DNA of 64,000 nt, taken from NCBI RefSeq assembly GCF_038024095.1, contig NZ_CP150668.1, positions 868,001 to 932,000 on the forward strand, written 5' to 3'. The position numbers and the translations under genes were made by a program. Each line of letters begins with the position of its first letter. Within the stretch, counting starts at the first letter, position 1. The notes under the pieces are model-generated. The model ran no database searches. It was not told where the DNA came from and saw only the letters and a program-made list of their open reading frames with translations. Below are positions 1 through 8,963 of this stretch, piece by piece. The DNA comes from Polaribacter tangerinus. GTDB taxonomy: Bacteria; Bacteroidota; Bacteroidia; Flavobacteriales; Flavobacteriaceae.

Positions 1-688
1 CTACATTTGCAATAAGTGTACTTACGTTTCCTGATGGATGTGGACCAGAAACTGTATGTAGTGTTACATCTTTCAAATCATTGAAAGGAGATGATACATT
101 TTTACCTACAGAAACATGAACTGCACCTTCGGTAAGCTTAGAAACAGCAGAAAGTGCTGCTTGTAATTCTGCTTCTTTACCAGCTAAAGTGTAGGCTAAA
201 TCTGCAGCTAATGGCGCAGTTGGATAACCAGAAACAAAAATTGCCTTAGGCGTTTGGTTTGGATTTGCAACAACATCATAAGGACGCTGTTTTATAAAAG
301 GCCAACAACCAGATGCTAATAAGTGATTTTTCACTTCTTCTGCTGATAGTTTCGCAACATCTTTACTACCAAAATCTGCATATTCTTGGGTTGGAGTTGC
401 AGCTATTTTAATTGCTAAAACCTTTCTTCTTTCTCCACGAACAACCTCTACAACTTTACCAGAAACAGGACTCGGAAATAAAATTCGATCATCACTTTTT
501 GAATAAAAAAGTGAAGTTCCTGCTTTTACTTCGGTACCTTCTTTTGCGGTAAGTTTTGGTGTAATTCCGTGAAAATCTTCTGGCATTACTGCGTAAATAC
601 TACTATTAGAAACTAATTTTGTAGTCTTCTCTGCAGCGCCAACAAGCTTAATATCTAAGCCTTTTTTAATACGAATGTCTTTTGACAT
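1..688 (-). CDS. nqrA: Na+-translocating NADH:quinone reductase subunit A (N-terminal part, cut by window edge)
   Basis: Subunit A of the membrane Na+-NQR complex, which oxidises NADH, reduces quinone and pumps sodium; NqrA is the cytoplasmic-face subunit. Only about 229 N-terminal codons are visible and the gene leaves the window on the left. The start MSKDIRIKKGLDIKLVGAA and the following barrel segment SPVSGKVVEVVRGERR match the NqrA family. The ATG at 688-686 is preceded by a TATTTTTGC -7 box on the same strand. The gene is divergent from the T9SS plug gene. The other nqr subunits would lie outside the window. Identification is firm. Confidence 0.93.
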   Translation of the reverse strand, partial: MSKDIRIKKGLDIKLVGAAEKTTKLVSNSSIYAVMPEDFHGITPKLTAKEGTEVKAGTSLFYSKSDDRILFPSPVSGKVVEVVRGERRKVLAIKIAATPTQEYADFGSKDVAKLSAEEVKNHLLASGCWPFIKQRPYDVVANPNQTPKAIFVSGYPTAPLAADLAYTLAGKEAELQAALSAVSKLTEGAVHVSVGKNVSSPFNDLKDVTLHTVSGPHPSGNVSTLIANV

Positions 689-724
689 AGTAAATTGGAA
701 TATTTAGTTATCTTAAAAATCGAT

Positions 725-733
725 GCAAAAATA
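725..733 (-). promoter_or_regulatory. -7 promoter box of nqrA
   Basis: TATTTTTGC on the minus strand (733 to 725) fits the Bacteroidota TAnnTTTG box. It lies about 37 bases upstream of the nqrA start. No TTTG -33 box is seen at the ideal distance. Confidence 0.45.
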
Positions 734-854
734 ATGGTTTTAAAGAGCATTTTAAATACAAATCTCTTATATATTAGTTAAAAATAGCTTATTTATAACA
801 ATTATAAATAACAAAATATCATTTTGATAATTTAGATATTTTTTTGGCTCGAAA

Positions 855-887
855 TTTGACATTTATCAAAAATGATTGATACTTTTA
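855..887 (+). promoter_or_regulatory. Promoter of the T9SS plug gene
   Basis: TTTG at 855-858, a 21-base spacer, then TACTTTTA at 880-887 (one base off TAnnTTTG). The box ends 4 bases before the ATG at 892, so the transcript would have almost no leader. Confidence 0.45.
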
Positions 888-891
888 CAAT

Positions 892-2106
892 ATGTCAAAA
901 AAATTACTTTTACTAATAACCTTATTATTTGCCTTACAACATCATAGTCAAATAATTAAAACAATCCAACTAAGACCATTACAAGAAAATTCGTTTTCGG
1001 CAATTGTTCCTCTTGGCACCACCCTACAACTATCTTTTGATGACTTGGAGGCAGATAGCAAAGAATATCAATATAAAGTAGAGCATATGACCCACGATTG
1101 GCAAAAAAGTAGATTGTTGGCCAGTCAGTATATAGATGGCTTTCAACAAAACGCTATCATAAACATGACAAATTCTTTTAACACATTGCAAAACTACACG
1201 CACTATTCTGTAGAAATTCCAAACATTAATACCGTAATTACTAAAAGTGGTAATTACCTTCTTTCTGTATTAGATGCCTATGATGAAGTTATTTTTACCA
1301 GAAGATTTGTGCTTTATGAAAATGCGGCAACTATAGGTGTTACAGTAGAGCGAAGCAGAAACACCAAAACTTTAAACTCGCAACAAACCATTCAGTTCTC
1401 AATCAATCACCCTAAAATAACTATTAATAATCCAAATTTAGAGGTTAATGCAGTGATTATTAAAAATAATAATTGGAACGAAATAATTAGCAATTTACAG
1501 CCAACATTTTTTAAACCGAAACAACTTGCATACACCTATACAAATAAAACAAATTTTTGGGGAGGAAATGAATACCTAAACTTCGACAGTAAAATTATTC
1601 GTAATAAAAGTTTGAACATTGTAAAAATTGAGCGCAAAAATATTTTTCATCATTACATTTATCCTTTTGAATACAACGAACTAATAAACTACAGTTATAA
1701 TCCTGATATTAATGGGCAATTTGTAATTAGAACATTGGAAGGAAGAAACAACAATACCGAAGCTGATTATGTGCTAATGCACTTTACGCTGTTAGCAGAT
1801 GAACCTTTTAAAGAGGCTATTTACGTGTATGGAGCGTTTAACGATTTTAGCATTTCCGAAGAAAATAAAATGAAATACAACCCTAGCAAAAAAACATACA
1901 CTGCAAAAATTTTATTAAAACAAGGCTTTTACAATTATACTTTTGCTTCAATTGAAAAAAATATACCCCTAAATACAAACAAAATAAATGGAAGCTTTTT
2001 TGAAACTGAAAACCAATATACTGTAATTGCATATTACAAACCTTTTGGTAGTTTATATGACAGAGTTATAGGAGTTGGAAACACTTTTTTTAATCAAAAT
2101 GAGTAA
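892..2106 (+). CDS. Type IX secretion system plug protein (DUF5103 family)
   Basis: 404 residues with a signal peptide (MSKKLLLLITLLFALQHHSQ) and the DUF5103 family architecture. Conserved-looking stretches include KVEHMTHDWQKS, TNFWGGNEYLNFDSK, and a C-terminal segment YVYGAFNDFSI that resembles a carbohydrate-binding-like beta domain. In Flavobacterium johnsoniae the DUF5103 protein is the Plug that closes the periplasmic side of the SprA translocon when no cargo is bound (established knowledge). It probably acts at the periplasmic face of the outer membrane. apaG follows 54 bases downstream. A cargo with a T9SS tail is encoded at 5592-8897. The family call is confident; the plug role is by homology. 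Confidence 0.85.
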   Translation: MSKKLLLLITLLFALQHHSQIIKTIQLRPLQENSFSAIVPLGTTLQLSFDDLEADSKEYQYKVEHMTHDWQKSRLLASQYIDGFQQNAIINMTNSFNTLQNYTHYSVEIPNINTVITKSGNYLLSVLDAYDEVIFTRRFVLYENAATIGVTVERSRNTKTLNSQQTIQFSINHPKITINNPNLEVNAVIIKNNNWNEIISNLQPTFFKPKQLAYTYTNKTNFWGGNEYLNFDSKIIRNKSLNIVKIERKNIFHHYIYPFEYNELINYSYNPDINGQFVIRTLEGRNNNTEADYVLMHFTLLADEPFKEAIYVYGAFNDFSISEENKMKYNPSKKTYTAKILLKQGFYNYTFASIEKNIPLNTNKINGSFFETENQYTVIAYYKPFGSLYDRVIGVGNTFFNQNE

Positions 2107-2160
2107 AATAAATATTTCTAATTTGTAAATCAGCCTCTAAAAAACTACATTTACCTAATA

Positions 2161-2547
2161 ATGGTACAGCAAATAACAAAAGACATACAAGTTTCTGTTC
2201 ACACAAGCTTTCAAGGAAAAAGCTTTAAAGATAATGAACTCGTAAATATTTTTTCATATACTGTTACCATTGAAAACAAAGGCGAAGAAACTGTAAAATT
2301 AACCGACCGATTTTGGAGTATTTACGATGCATTAAACGGCGTAGAAATTGTAAGTGGCGAGGGCGTGGTAGGACAAACACCTGTAATTAAACCAAAAGAT
2401 GTTTACACCTATAAATCTGGTTGCTTTTTAACTGCAGAAATCGGCGCAATGAAAGGTTTTTATACCATGATAAATTTAGATACTTTCAACCAATTTAAAG
2501 TTTACATTCCTAACTTTCAACTAACAAACCCTATCTTATCAAACTAA
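2161..2547 (+). CDS. apaG: ApaG domain protein (Co2+/Mg2+ efflux-associated)
   Basis: 128 residues, the usual length for ApaG (DUF525), a fibronectin-III-like fold linked to Co2+/Mg2+ resistance and Ap4A phenotypes, with no proven catalytic role. Family-typical segments are FSYTVTIENKGEETVKL, GEGVVGQTPVIKP and SGCFLTAEIGAMKGFYTM. It lies 54 bases after the plug gene and is followed at once, by overlap, by the DUF3667 reading frame, so translation of the two is probably coupled. Confidence 0.9.
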   Translation: MVQQITKDIQVSVHTSFQGKSFKDNELVNIFSYTVTIENKGEETVKLTDRFWSIYDALNGVEIVSGEGVVGQTPVIKPKDVYTYKSGCFLTAEIGAMKGFYTMINLDTFNQFKVYIPNFQLTNPILSN

Positions 2548-3683
2548 AAAAAACAAGTAAAAAACCAGCAACATCACAAAATTTAAACTGCTTAAATTGT
2601 GGACATCCATTAGCTATAAACGATAGATTTTGTGCAGATTGCGGACAAGCAAATAAAGGAGAATATATTAGCTTTAAAAATTTTATCTATGAAATTTTTA
2701 ATGGCTTTTTCTCTTTTGATGCTAAGTTTTGGAAAACCATCATTCCGTTATTAACCAAACCCGGTTTGGTATCTAAGAACTTTGTAGAAGGAAAAAGAAA
2801 CAGGTATTCGAACCCTTTCCGTTTTTACCTTACTATTTCTGTATTTTTCTTTTTAACGCTCGGTGTATCTATGAGTAAAAAGAAATTTGAAGCCTACAAT
2901 AAAGCATATAAAGTTAGTAAAATTGATAGTCTAGCAACAAAAACTAATAACGATTCCATTAAAAAAGAAACTAAAACTGCAAAAATAAAGAATATTGAAG
3001 CGAAAGTTTCTGAACAAATTAACAACTTTATTGTTCCGTTACCTGATAATCTAAAAGACGAAATTATAAAAGAAGCGATTGAGAACAATCAAGATAGTTT
3101 AGCTATAAATATTGGCGATGGCAATAGCTTTTCTTTTGATGGACTTGGCAAATTAAGTTCATTTCATAAATACCAAAAAAAATATCCTAATCTAGAGGTT
3201 GATGAAGCGCTGGATAGCCTGGGATTTGAGAAAAATTTTAAAAATCGATTTTTATATACAAGAGTAGAAACGCTGACCTCTTTGGCTAAAAAAAATAACA
3301 GAGATAAGTTAATAAACGACTTATTGTCTTACGGATCAATTTCGCTTTTTATATTTTTACCATTATTTACACTGTTTCTAAAACTACTTTATATTCGAAG
3401 AAAACACACCTATGTAAATCATCTAATATTTGTATTTCACACCCAAACTGTATTTTTTATGCTATTAACTCTATTTACTATTGTAAATATTTTTACAAAT
3501 ATTTCGAATTTATGGGTACTGCTTTTACTTTTTTTAGTGTATTTATTTCTTGCTATGAAAAAATTTTATCAACAAGGATATCTTAAAACTACACTCAAAT
3601 TTTTACTACTGAATATTGTATACATTCAAATGGCAAGTTTAGGTGTTGTTTTAGTTGCACTTCTTTCTTTTGCTCTCTATTAA
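2538..3683 (+). CDS. DUF3667 membrane protein with N-terminal zinc ribbon; start codon unclear
   Basis: The open frame runs from 2514 to 3683. Its N-terminal part has a zinc ribbon CLNCGHPLAINDRFCADCGQ (coded about 2589-2650) and then KPGLVSKNFVEGKRNRYSNP, typical of DUF3667 proteins. The C-terminal half has about three to four hydrophobic segments. The first ATG, GTG or TTG in frame is the TTG at 2766, which would remove the zinc ribbon. Upstream of it the only near-start codon is ATC at 2538, overlapping the end of apaG by 10 bases; I use it as a provisional start (381 aa). The family is good; the start is uncertain. Function is unknown, with the metal-binding ribbon probably cytoplasmic. 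Confidence 0.7.
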   Translation: MKLKKTSKKPATSQNLNCLNCGHPLAINDRFCADCGQANKGEYISFKNFIYEIFNGFFSFDAKFWKTIIPLLTKPGLVSKNFVEGKRNRYSNPFRFYLTISVFFFLTLGVSMSKKKFEAYNKAYKVSKIDSLATKTNNDSIKKETKTAKIKNIEAKVSEQINNFIVPLPDNLKDEIIKEAIENNQDSLAINIGDGNSFSFDGLGKLSSFHKYQKKYPNLEVDEALDSLGFEKNFKNRFLYTRVETLTSLAKKNNRDKLINDLLSYGSISLFIFLPLFTLFLKLLYIRRKHTYVNHLIFVFHTQTVFFMLLTLFTIVNIFTNISNLWVLLLLFLVYLFLAMKKFYQQGYLKTTLKFLLLNIVYIQMASLGVVLVALLSFALY

Positions 3684-3837
3684 AAACGCCATACAAATAC
3701 ACCCCTTTTTCTTAAAAGCTAAGTAATTAAGTTTCCTTAAAAAACTGCTACCTCTAAATTACTTAAAAAGGTAAAACACATTGCTAAAATGTAAAATACC
3801 ACTTGTTTTATAAGTTTACTAACTCACAAATAAATTG

Positions 3838-3845
3838 TAACTTTG
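3838..3845 (+). promoter_or_regulatory. -7 promoter box of the P5C dehydrogenase gene
   Basis: TAACTTTG fits TAnnTTTG and lies 39 bases before the ATG at 3885. No TTTG is visible about 20 bases upstream. Confidence 0.45.
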
Positions 3846-3884
3846 TTGTTCTTAATTAGTAGATGATAATTTAAAATAAATAAA

Positions 3885-5510
3885 ATGACAAGAGGATTTT
3901 TTAATGTTCCGGTTGCAGTAAATGAGCCCGTAAAAAGCTATGCACCAAACTCTCCAGAAAAAAAAGAGCTTATAGAAACGTATAAATCTATGTACAATAG
4001 TAGTGTAGATGTACCAATGCATATAAATGGCGAAGAGGTAAGAACAGGTAACACCAAAAATATTACTCCTCCTCACGATCACAAACATGTAATAGGACAA
4101 TATCATGTTGCAGAAAAAAAACATGTAGATGAGGCGATAGCAACAGCTTTAGCAGCCAGAGAGGCATGGTCTAGCGTTAGCTGGATGGAAAGAGCCACAA
4201 TTTTTCTGAAAGCTGCCGAGCTATTAGCAGGACCATACAGAGCAAGAATGAATGCAGCAACAATGTTAGCACAATCTAAAAATGTGTTTCAAGCAGAAAT
4301 TGATGCAGCCTGCGAAATGATAGATTTCTTTAAATTTAATGTACAATACATGACCGATATTTTTAAAGACCAACCTGCATCTGCACCTGGTATTTGGAAC
4401 CGTGTAGAGTACAGACCTTTAGAAGGTTTTGTGTATGCTATTTCTCCTTTTAACTTTACTTCTATTGCTGCAAATTTACCAGCGTCTGCCGCATTAATGG
4501 GTAACGTAGTAGTTTGGAAGCCTTCAGACCATCAAGCATACTCTGCACAAGTTATTGTAGATTTGTTTAAAGAGGCTGGCTTACCAGATGGTGTAATAAA
4601 TGTAGTTTACGGAGATCCAGTTATGATTTCTGACACTGTATTGGCTTCTCCAGATTTTTCTGGTTTACATTTTACTGGTTCTACAACAGTATTTAAAAAC
4701 CTATGGAAACAAATAGGTAATAATATTCACAACTATAAAACCTACCCAAGAATAGTTGGAGAAACAGGTGGTAAAGATTTCATTTGGGCTCACAACTCAT
4801 CTAATCCATTACAAGTTGCTACAGCAATAACCAGAGGTGCTTTTGAATATCAAGGTCAGAAATGTTCTGCTGCTTCTCGCGCATACATTCCTGCTTCTTT
4901 ATGGAATGATGTTAAAAAACATTTAACTGCACAGGTAAATGAATTAAAAATGGGATCTCCAGAAGACACCTCAAACTTTATAAATGCCGTAATTCATGAA
5001 GGTTCTTTTGATAAAATTACAAAGTATATAGACGCAGCAAAAGCAGACTCAGATGCAGAAGTTATTTTGGGAGGAAACTACGACAAATCGGTTGGATATT
5101 TTATAGAACCAACCGTAATTTTAGCTAAATCTCCTACTTATGCAACCATGACTACAGAGTTATTTGGTCCTGTTATTACCATTTATATTTATGAAGATGC
5201 AGCATGGGAAGATTCCCTTAAATTAGTAGATGAATCTACCGAATATGCCTTAACTGGTGCTATTTTTTCTAAGGATAGATACATTGTAGAAAAAGCGTCT
5301 AAAGCATTAGAAAATGCCGCAGGTAACTTCTATATAAACGATAAACCAACAGGAGCAGTAGTAGGACAACAACCTTTTGGTGGTGCTAGAGCTTCTGGAA
5401 CAAATGACAAAGCAGGCTCTGCTCAGAACTTATTACGTTGGACTTCTGTAAGACTTATAAAAGAAACCTTTGTGAGTCCCGAAGATTACAAATATCCGTT
5501 CTTAGGATAA
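3885..5510 (+). CDS. pruA: L-glutamate gamma-semialdehyde (1-pyrroline-5-carboxylate) dehydrogenase
   Basis: 541 residues, the normal length for the single-domain P5C dehydrogenases of Bacteroidota. It oxidises glutamate semialdehyde from proline or ornithine breakdown to glutamate, with NAD+. The aldehyde dehydrogenase fold is clear: ISPFNFTSIAANLPASAAL at the cofactor-binding part, the glycine motif HFTGSTTVFK, the catalytic glutamate segment VGETGGKDF, and the nucleophile region GQKCSAASRAYIP. The C-terminal TGAVVGQQPFGGARASGTN is diagnostic of this subgroup. No proline dehydrogenase gene lies beside it. A strong terminator follows. Transcribed alone from its own promoter. Confidence 0.94.
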   Translation: MTRGFFNVPVAVNEPVKSYAPNSPEKKELIETYKSMYNSSVDVPMHINGEEVRTGNTKNITPPHDHKHVIGQYHVAEKKHVDEAIATALAAREAWSSVSWMERATIFLKAAELLAGPYRARMNAATMLAQSKNVFQAEIDAACEMIDFFKFNVQYMTDIFKDQPASAPGIWNRVEYRPLEGFVYAISPFNFTSIAANLPASAALMGNVVVWKPSDHQAYSAQVIVDLFKEAGLPDGVINVVYGDPVMISDTVLASPDFSGLHFTGSTTVFKNLWKQIGNNIHNYKTYPRIVGETGGKDFIWAHNSSNPLQVATAITRGAFEYQGQKCSAASRAYIPASLWNDVKKHLTAQVNELKMGSPEDTSNFINAVIHEGSFDKITKYIDAAKADSDAEVILGGNYDKSVGYFIEPTVILAKSPTYATMTTELFGPVITIYIYEDAAWEDSLKLVDESTEYALTGAIFSKDRYIVEKASKALENAAGNFYINDKPTGAVVGQQPFGGARASGTNDKAGSAQNLLRWTSVRLIKETFVSPEDYKYPFLG

Positions 5511-5526
5511 TTTGAATTAAAATCAT

Positions 5527-5567
5527 AAAATAGCCTCAATTTTATTACTAAAATTGAGGCTATTTTT
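5527..5567 (+). terminator. Rho-independent terminator after the P5C dehydrogenase gene
   Basis: Inverted repeat of about 18 bases (arms around AAAATAGCCTCAATTTTA and its complement) followed by a T run. It may also serve the converging protease gene from the other side. Confidence 0.8.
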
Positions 5568-5591
5568 ATGAACTATATTTGTTAAAGTATT

Positions 5592-8500
5592 TTAATAGAT
5601 AAGTATCTTTCTTGTTACTTGCTTAGATTTAGTCCTTATTTTTAACATATAAATACCTTTTGCTAAAGGTCCAAATTCTAAATTTTCAGAAAATTTATAT
5701 TCAACATTTTTAAAATATTTTTTTTGCACTAAACTACCTTTTAAATCGTATAATTGAACTGAAATTGAACTTTTTTCTAATACATTGAATGATAGTTTAA
5801 AATTACCATTAGAAGGATTCGGATATAAATTAAAATCAATGAAAGTCTCATCATCAATTGAGGCGGTTGGATCGAGAATGGTAACTGAATAATCTTCAGT
5901 TTCTCCCCATTCTGTTAAATGATCTGAGTCACACGCTCCATCACCAAAACCATCGGTTGGATCGTCATACTCTAGAACAACACGCATTCTGGTTTTTCCA
6001 AACCTTGCATCCGAAGGAACAGTTATTGCTCTTGTTAAGGTAACAATATTTGAAGTACTACTAGTACCAGTTCCTAAATCATAACGTTCGGTATTGTTAT
6101 CAAAAACAAAATCTCTATTCCAATCAATAAAAACGTAACAATGATCTTGATAGCCAGCCACATCAAAAGTTACACTAATTGTTTGGTTTTCATTTCTAAG
6201 TAAATTGGTATTTAAAGCAGTAAAATCTTCATAACCATCAACCATGTCATTGCTAGAATTATTATTAATTGTTCCAAAACTTACATTACTAATATATTCA
6301 GATCCACCAGTCTCATCTGTAAAAGTTGACGAACAATAACTAGGTGTTTCTGTGATAAAGGAATGATAATTAGAAAAAGAGCTCTGTGCACAATTATTTA
6401 AACTTTTTACTCTCCAAAAATATAATGTTTGTCCGTTTAAGTTAGTTGTTGTATAACTATTTAAAGTTACAGTTGATGTTTCTATAATATCAGAAAAATT
6501 TAAATCTGTAGCAAGTTCTACAATATAAGAACTTGCATTTATATCTGCCTGCCATTGCAAAACTTGGGTTATAGATGCATTTGTTGTTCCGCTTGTGGGT
6601 GTCGTTAAAACAGGACTCGCTAAACTAGAACTTGTAATATTTAACAACACATCTAATTCTTTACTTACACTTGCAGAAGTTCCTGTAACTTTTACAGTAA
6701 ATTGCTGTGGAGAAACTCCATTAAAATTACTTACTGTCATAGTGATGTTACCACTAGAATTTAAAGTCGTTTGAGAAAAGCTAACCAAAGATCCTGGTGG
6801 GTTACCTGTAGCTGTTAGCGATACTGTATCTGAGAAACCATTAATAAAATTAAAATTCAAATTATAACTTGCCGAATCGCTATTAATATTGCATGCCGAT
6901 AAAACACCACTCTGATTTGAAGGAATAAAAGAAGGAGTTAAAGAACGAATAGAAAAGTTTACAGCATTTACATTGTAAAAAATATTATCTGCAGCAGCAA
7001 CCATAATTCTTGCTGATGTGGTTGCATTTTCTGGAATTATTACTGATTCAGAACCATCATTTGGGGTATTTGATGCTAAAATAATAGGAAAAGTTACACC
7101 TCCATCGGTCGATAATTTTATGGTTACATTCTGGCAATTGATAGGAGCTAAATCGGTATCTCCTTTATTCCAAGTAATAATCTCTGAGTTTCCAGCATCT
7201 AAAGTTATTGCTGAACTTTGTGAAGTGACCGTAAACGGCGCTACATCTACAACGGTAACAGTCATATCATCATAGGCAGTTGCACCACCACCTGCATTAT
7301 TATCTCTAACTAAGAAAGAGAAATTTAAATCTCTGGCATTTGAGGGCAATACTTCCCATGTAGCTGATGTTCCAGAAATTACGTTTGATAATGAAGGTAT
7401 ATATCTTTCTGGTACTGTTTTAGAGGGCAATGAACGAAACATTGGTCCGGAAGAATTAGTAGATAAAGGTGGCATTGTTGCTACATCATTGTCTATTTGC
7501 TCCCAATTATAAGTTAAAGAGTTGGCACCATCTGCATCTGTGGCAGTACCTTTTAAAATAAATGGAGTAGATTTTGGTATGCTGTAATCTGCGCCAGCAT
7601 TGGCAGTAGGAACATTGTTTCCGACTGAGGTTACTGTTGCACAATTTGCAGTAGTGTTTATAATTTGCTGCATTTGAGCAATACTAAAAGAATGAAAATA
7701 ATCATCACTTTGACCTTGAACATTTGGCTGACAAATACCAGCATATCCCATAATAGTAGAACCACTTCCTGGCTCTACAGCACTACTATCAGTTCTATTA
7801 CAACCATTGTTTTGGGTATGAGTTGCTCCAAACTGATGACCTATTTCATGCACTACAAAATCAATATCATATGGATCGCCAATTGGGGCACTTCTGCCGG
7901 TTACACCTTTTGCTTTTTGACCTGGTAAACATACAACTCCTAACCCAGCAATACCGTCTCCGCCGATACTAAAAACATGGCCAATATCATAATTTTCGGT
8001 ACCAATTTCTGTATCGATAATAGTCTGTACTTCATTAATCATTTCATCAGGGTCGCCATCGGTAATATTGTCTGTTGCGGCATCTAAAAATACGATATCT
8101 TCATTATTTGCTACCAAAACCATTTTTACACCTAAATCTTTTTCAAAAATTCCATTTACTCTGGTTATGGTTGTGTTCATTGCAGATAAAACTGCAGCCT
8201 TTTTGACACTTACAGACGCTGAGCTAGCAATATTTTGATTTGTTAAATGAAACTGAGCATACTCTCCACTACACGCAACTGCCAACCTAAAAGTTCTTAG
8301 TTTACCATCATTGGCATTAAATGTAGAAGTGTTTTTTTGAACCAACTGAGTTGCCGTTTCAGCTTTTTTACACTGAAAAGTATCTTGTTCTGAAATAAAA
8401 TCTGTTGATTTATATACAATGTATTTTTGCTTGTCTTTGGTGTAAGGATCTATATATACTGAAGGTTTGTTAGATGAATAAATAACCGCATGAAAACCAT

Positions 8501-8897
8501 CGGTACCCAAGCTTAACCTTGCAAAGGTAGATTTGTCTTCTAAACTTTTAGCTGTAAAAGACTTAATTGTTGGATATTTAGCAGCCAACTGAGGCTCAAA
8601 GTTTGAAGTTTCCTCTACCTTAAAAGTTTCTAAAACTCCCTCAGAATTTGGCAATTTTATGAAACTATTTGATGATTTAGAGCTTGTTTTTCTTTGTAAT
8701 TTATTGGTTAACAATCTAGTATCTAAGGAAAATAAATGAAAATTTGTTGGTAAATTTTCTAGAGTAATAAAAACGGGAACCTGCGATACTTGTTCATTTT
8801 TAGATACTTTTTTCCATTCGTCTTCCTGTGCATGTCCTACTAATGTATATAGAACAGAAAAGACCAACAATATGAGAAGGTTTTTATTAGTGGACAT
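5592..8897 (-). CDS. Secreted reprolysin-like zinc metalloprotease with GEVED and T9SS sorting domains
   Basis: 1101 residues. Order of parts: signal peptide (1-24, ending VGHAQ); a propeptide to about residue 200; a metalloprotease domain with the zinc motif HEIGHQFGATHT starting at His350 and the Met-turn STIMGYAGIC; beta-sandwich/PKD-like repeats; an Fn3-like domain near 760-850; a GEVED domain near 855-1005; and a type A T9SS C-terminal sorting domain (NLYPNPSNGNFKLSF ... GIYMLKIRTKSKQ). The HExxHxxGxxH motif places it in the metzincins. It should be exported by Sec, then carried over the outer membrane by T9SS and released or anchored after tail cleavage. It is divergent from lipB with back-to-back promoters. 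Substrate unknown. Confidence 0.9.
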   Translation of the reverse strand: MSTNKNLLILLVFSVLYTLVGHAQEDEWKKVSKNEQVSQVPVFITLENLPTNFHLFSLDTRLLTNKLQRKTSSKSSNSFIKLPNSEGVLETFKVEETSNFEPQLAAKYPTIKSFTAKSLEDKSTFARLSLGTDGFHAVIYSSNKPSVYIDPYTKDKQKYIVYKSTDFISEQDTFQCKKAETATQLVQKNTSTFNANDGKLRTFRLAVACSGEYAQFHLTNQNIASSASVSVKKAAVLSAMNTTITRVNGIFEKDLGVKMVLVANNEDIVFLDAATDNITDGDPDEMINEVQTIIDTEIGTENYDIGHVFSIGGDGIAGLGVVCLPGQKAKGVTGRSAPIGDPYDIDFVVHEIGHQFGATHTQNNGCNRTDSSAVEPGSGSTIMGYAGICQPNVQGQSDDYFHSFSIAQMQQIINTTANCATVTSVGNNVPTANAGADYSIPKSTPFILKGTATDADGANSLTYNWEQIDNDVATMPPLSTNSSGPMFRSLPSKTVPERYIPSLSNVISGTSATWEVLPSNARDLNFSFLVRDNNAGGGATAYDDMTVTVVDVAPFTVTSQSSAITLDAGNSEIITWNKGDTDLAPINCQNVTIKLSTDGGVTFPIILASNTPNDGSESVIIPENATTSARIMVAAADNIFYNVNAVNFSIRSLTPSFIPSNQSGVLSACNINSDSASYNLNFNFINGFSDTVSLTATGNPPGSLVSFSQTTLNSSGNITMTVSNFNGVSPQQFTVKVTGTSASVSKELDVLLNITSSSLASPVLTTPTSGTTNASITQVLQWQADINASSYIVELATDLNFSDIIETSTVTLNSYTTTNLNGQTLYFWRVKSLNNCAQSSFSNYHSFITETPSYCSSTFTDETGGSEYISNVSFGTINNNSSNDMVDGYEDFTALNTNLLRNENQTISVTFDVAGYQDHCYVFIDWNRDFVFDNNTERYDLGTGTSSTSNIVTLTRAITVPSDARFGKTRMRVVLEYDDPTDGFGDGACDSDHLTEWGETEDYSVTILDPTASIDDETFIDFNLYPNPSNGNFKLSFNVLEKSSISVQLYDLKGSLVQKKYFKNVEYKFSENLEFGPLAKGIYMLKIRTKSKQVTRKILIY

Positions 8898-8926
8898 AAC
8901 GAAGTATTTTACATAAATGACTGCTT

Positions 8927-8934
8927 CAAATATA
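8927..8934 (-). promoter_or_regulatory. -7 promoter box of the metalloprotease gene
   Basis: TATATTTG on the minus strand, about 30 bases before the ATG at 8897. Only 10 bases separate it from the lipB box on the other strand. Confidence 0.5.
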
Positions 8935-8944
8935 ACGAAATATT

Positions 8945-8952
8945 TATCTTTG
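8945..8952 (+). promoter_or_regulatory. -7 promoter box of lipB
   Basis: TATCTTTG, an exact TAnnTTTG match, 11 bases before the lipB ATG. The leader would be very short. Confidence 0.5.
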
Positions 8953-8963
8953 TAAGATATAAA

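Noticed and set aside
2539..2560. Programmed frameshift from apaG into the DUF3667 frame
   Set aside because: There is an A8 run, but it lies just after the apaG stop and no classical slippery heptamer precedes the stop in the right phase.
2894..3088. Minus-strand and other-frame open stretches over known genes (for example 2894-3088, 7018-7275, 44166-44399)
   Set aside because: They are opposite-strand or out-of-frame copies of well-identified genes with low-complexity products and no family features.
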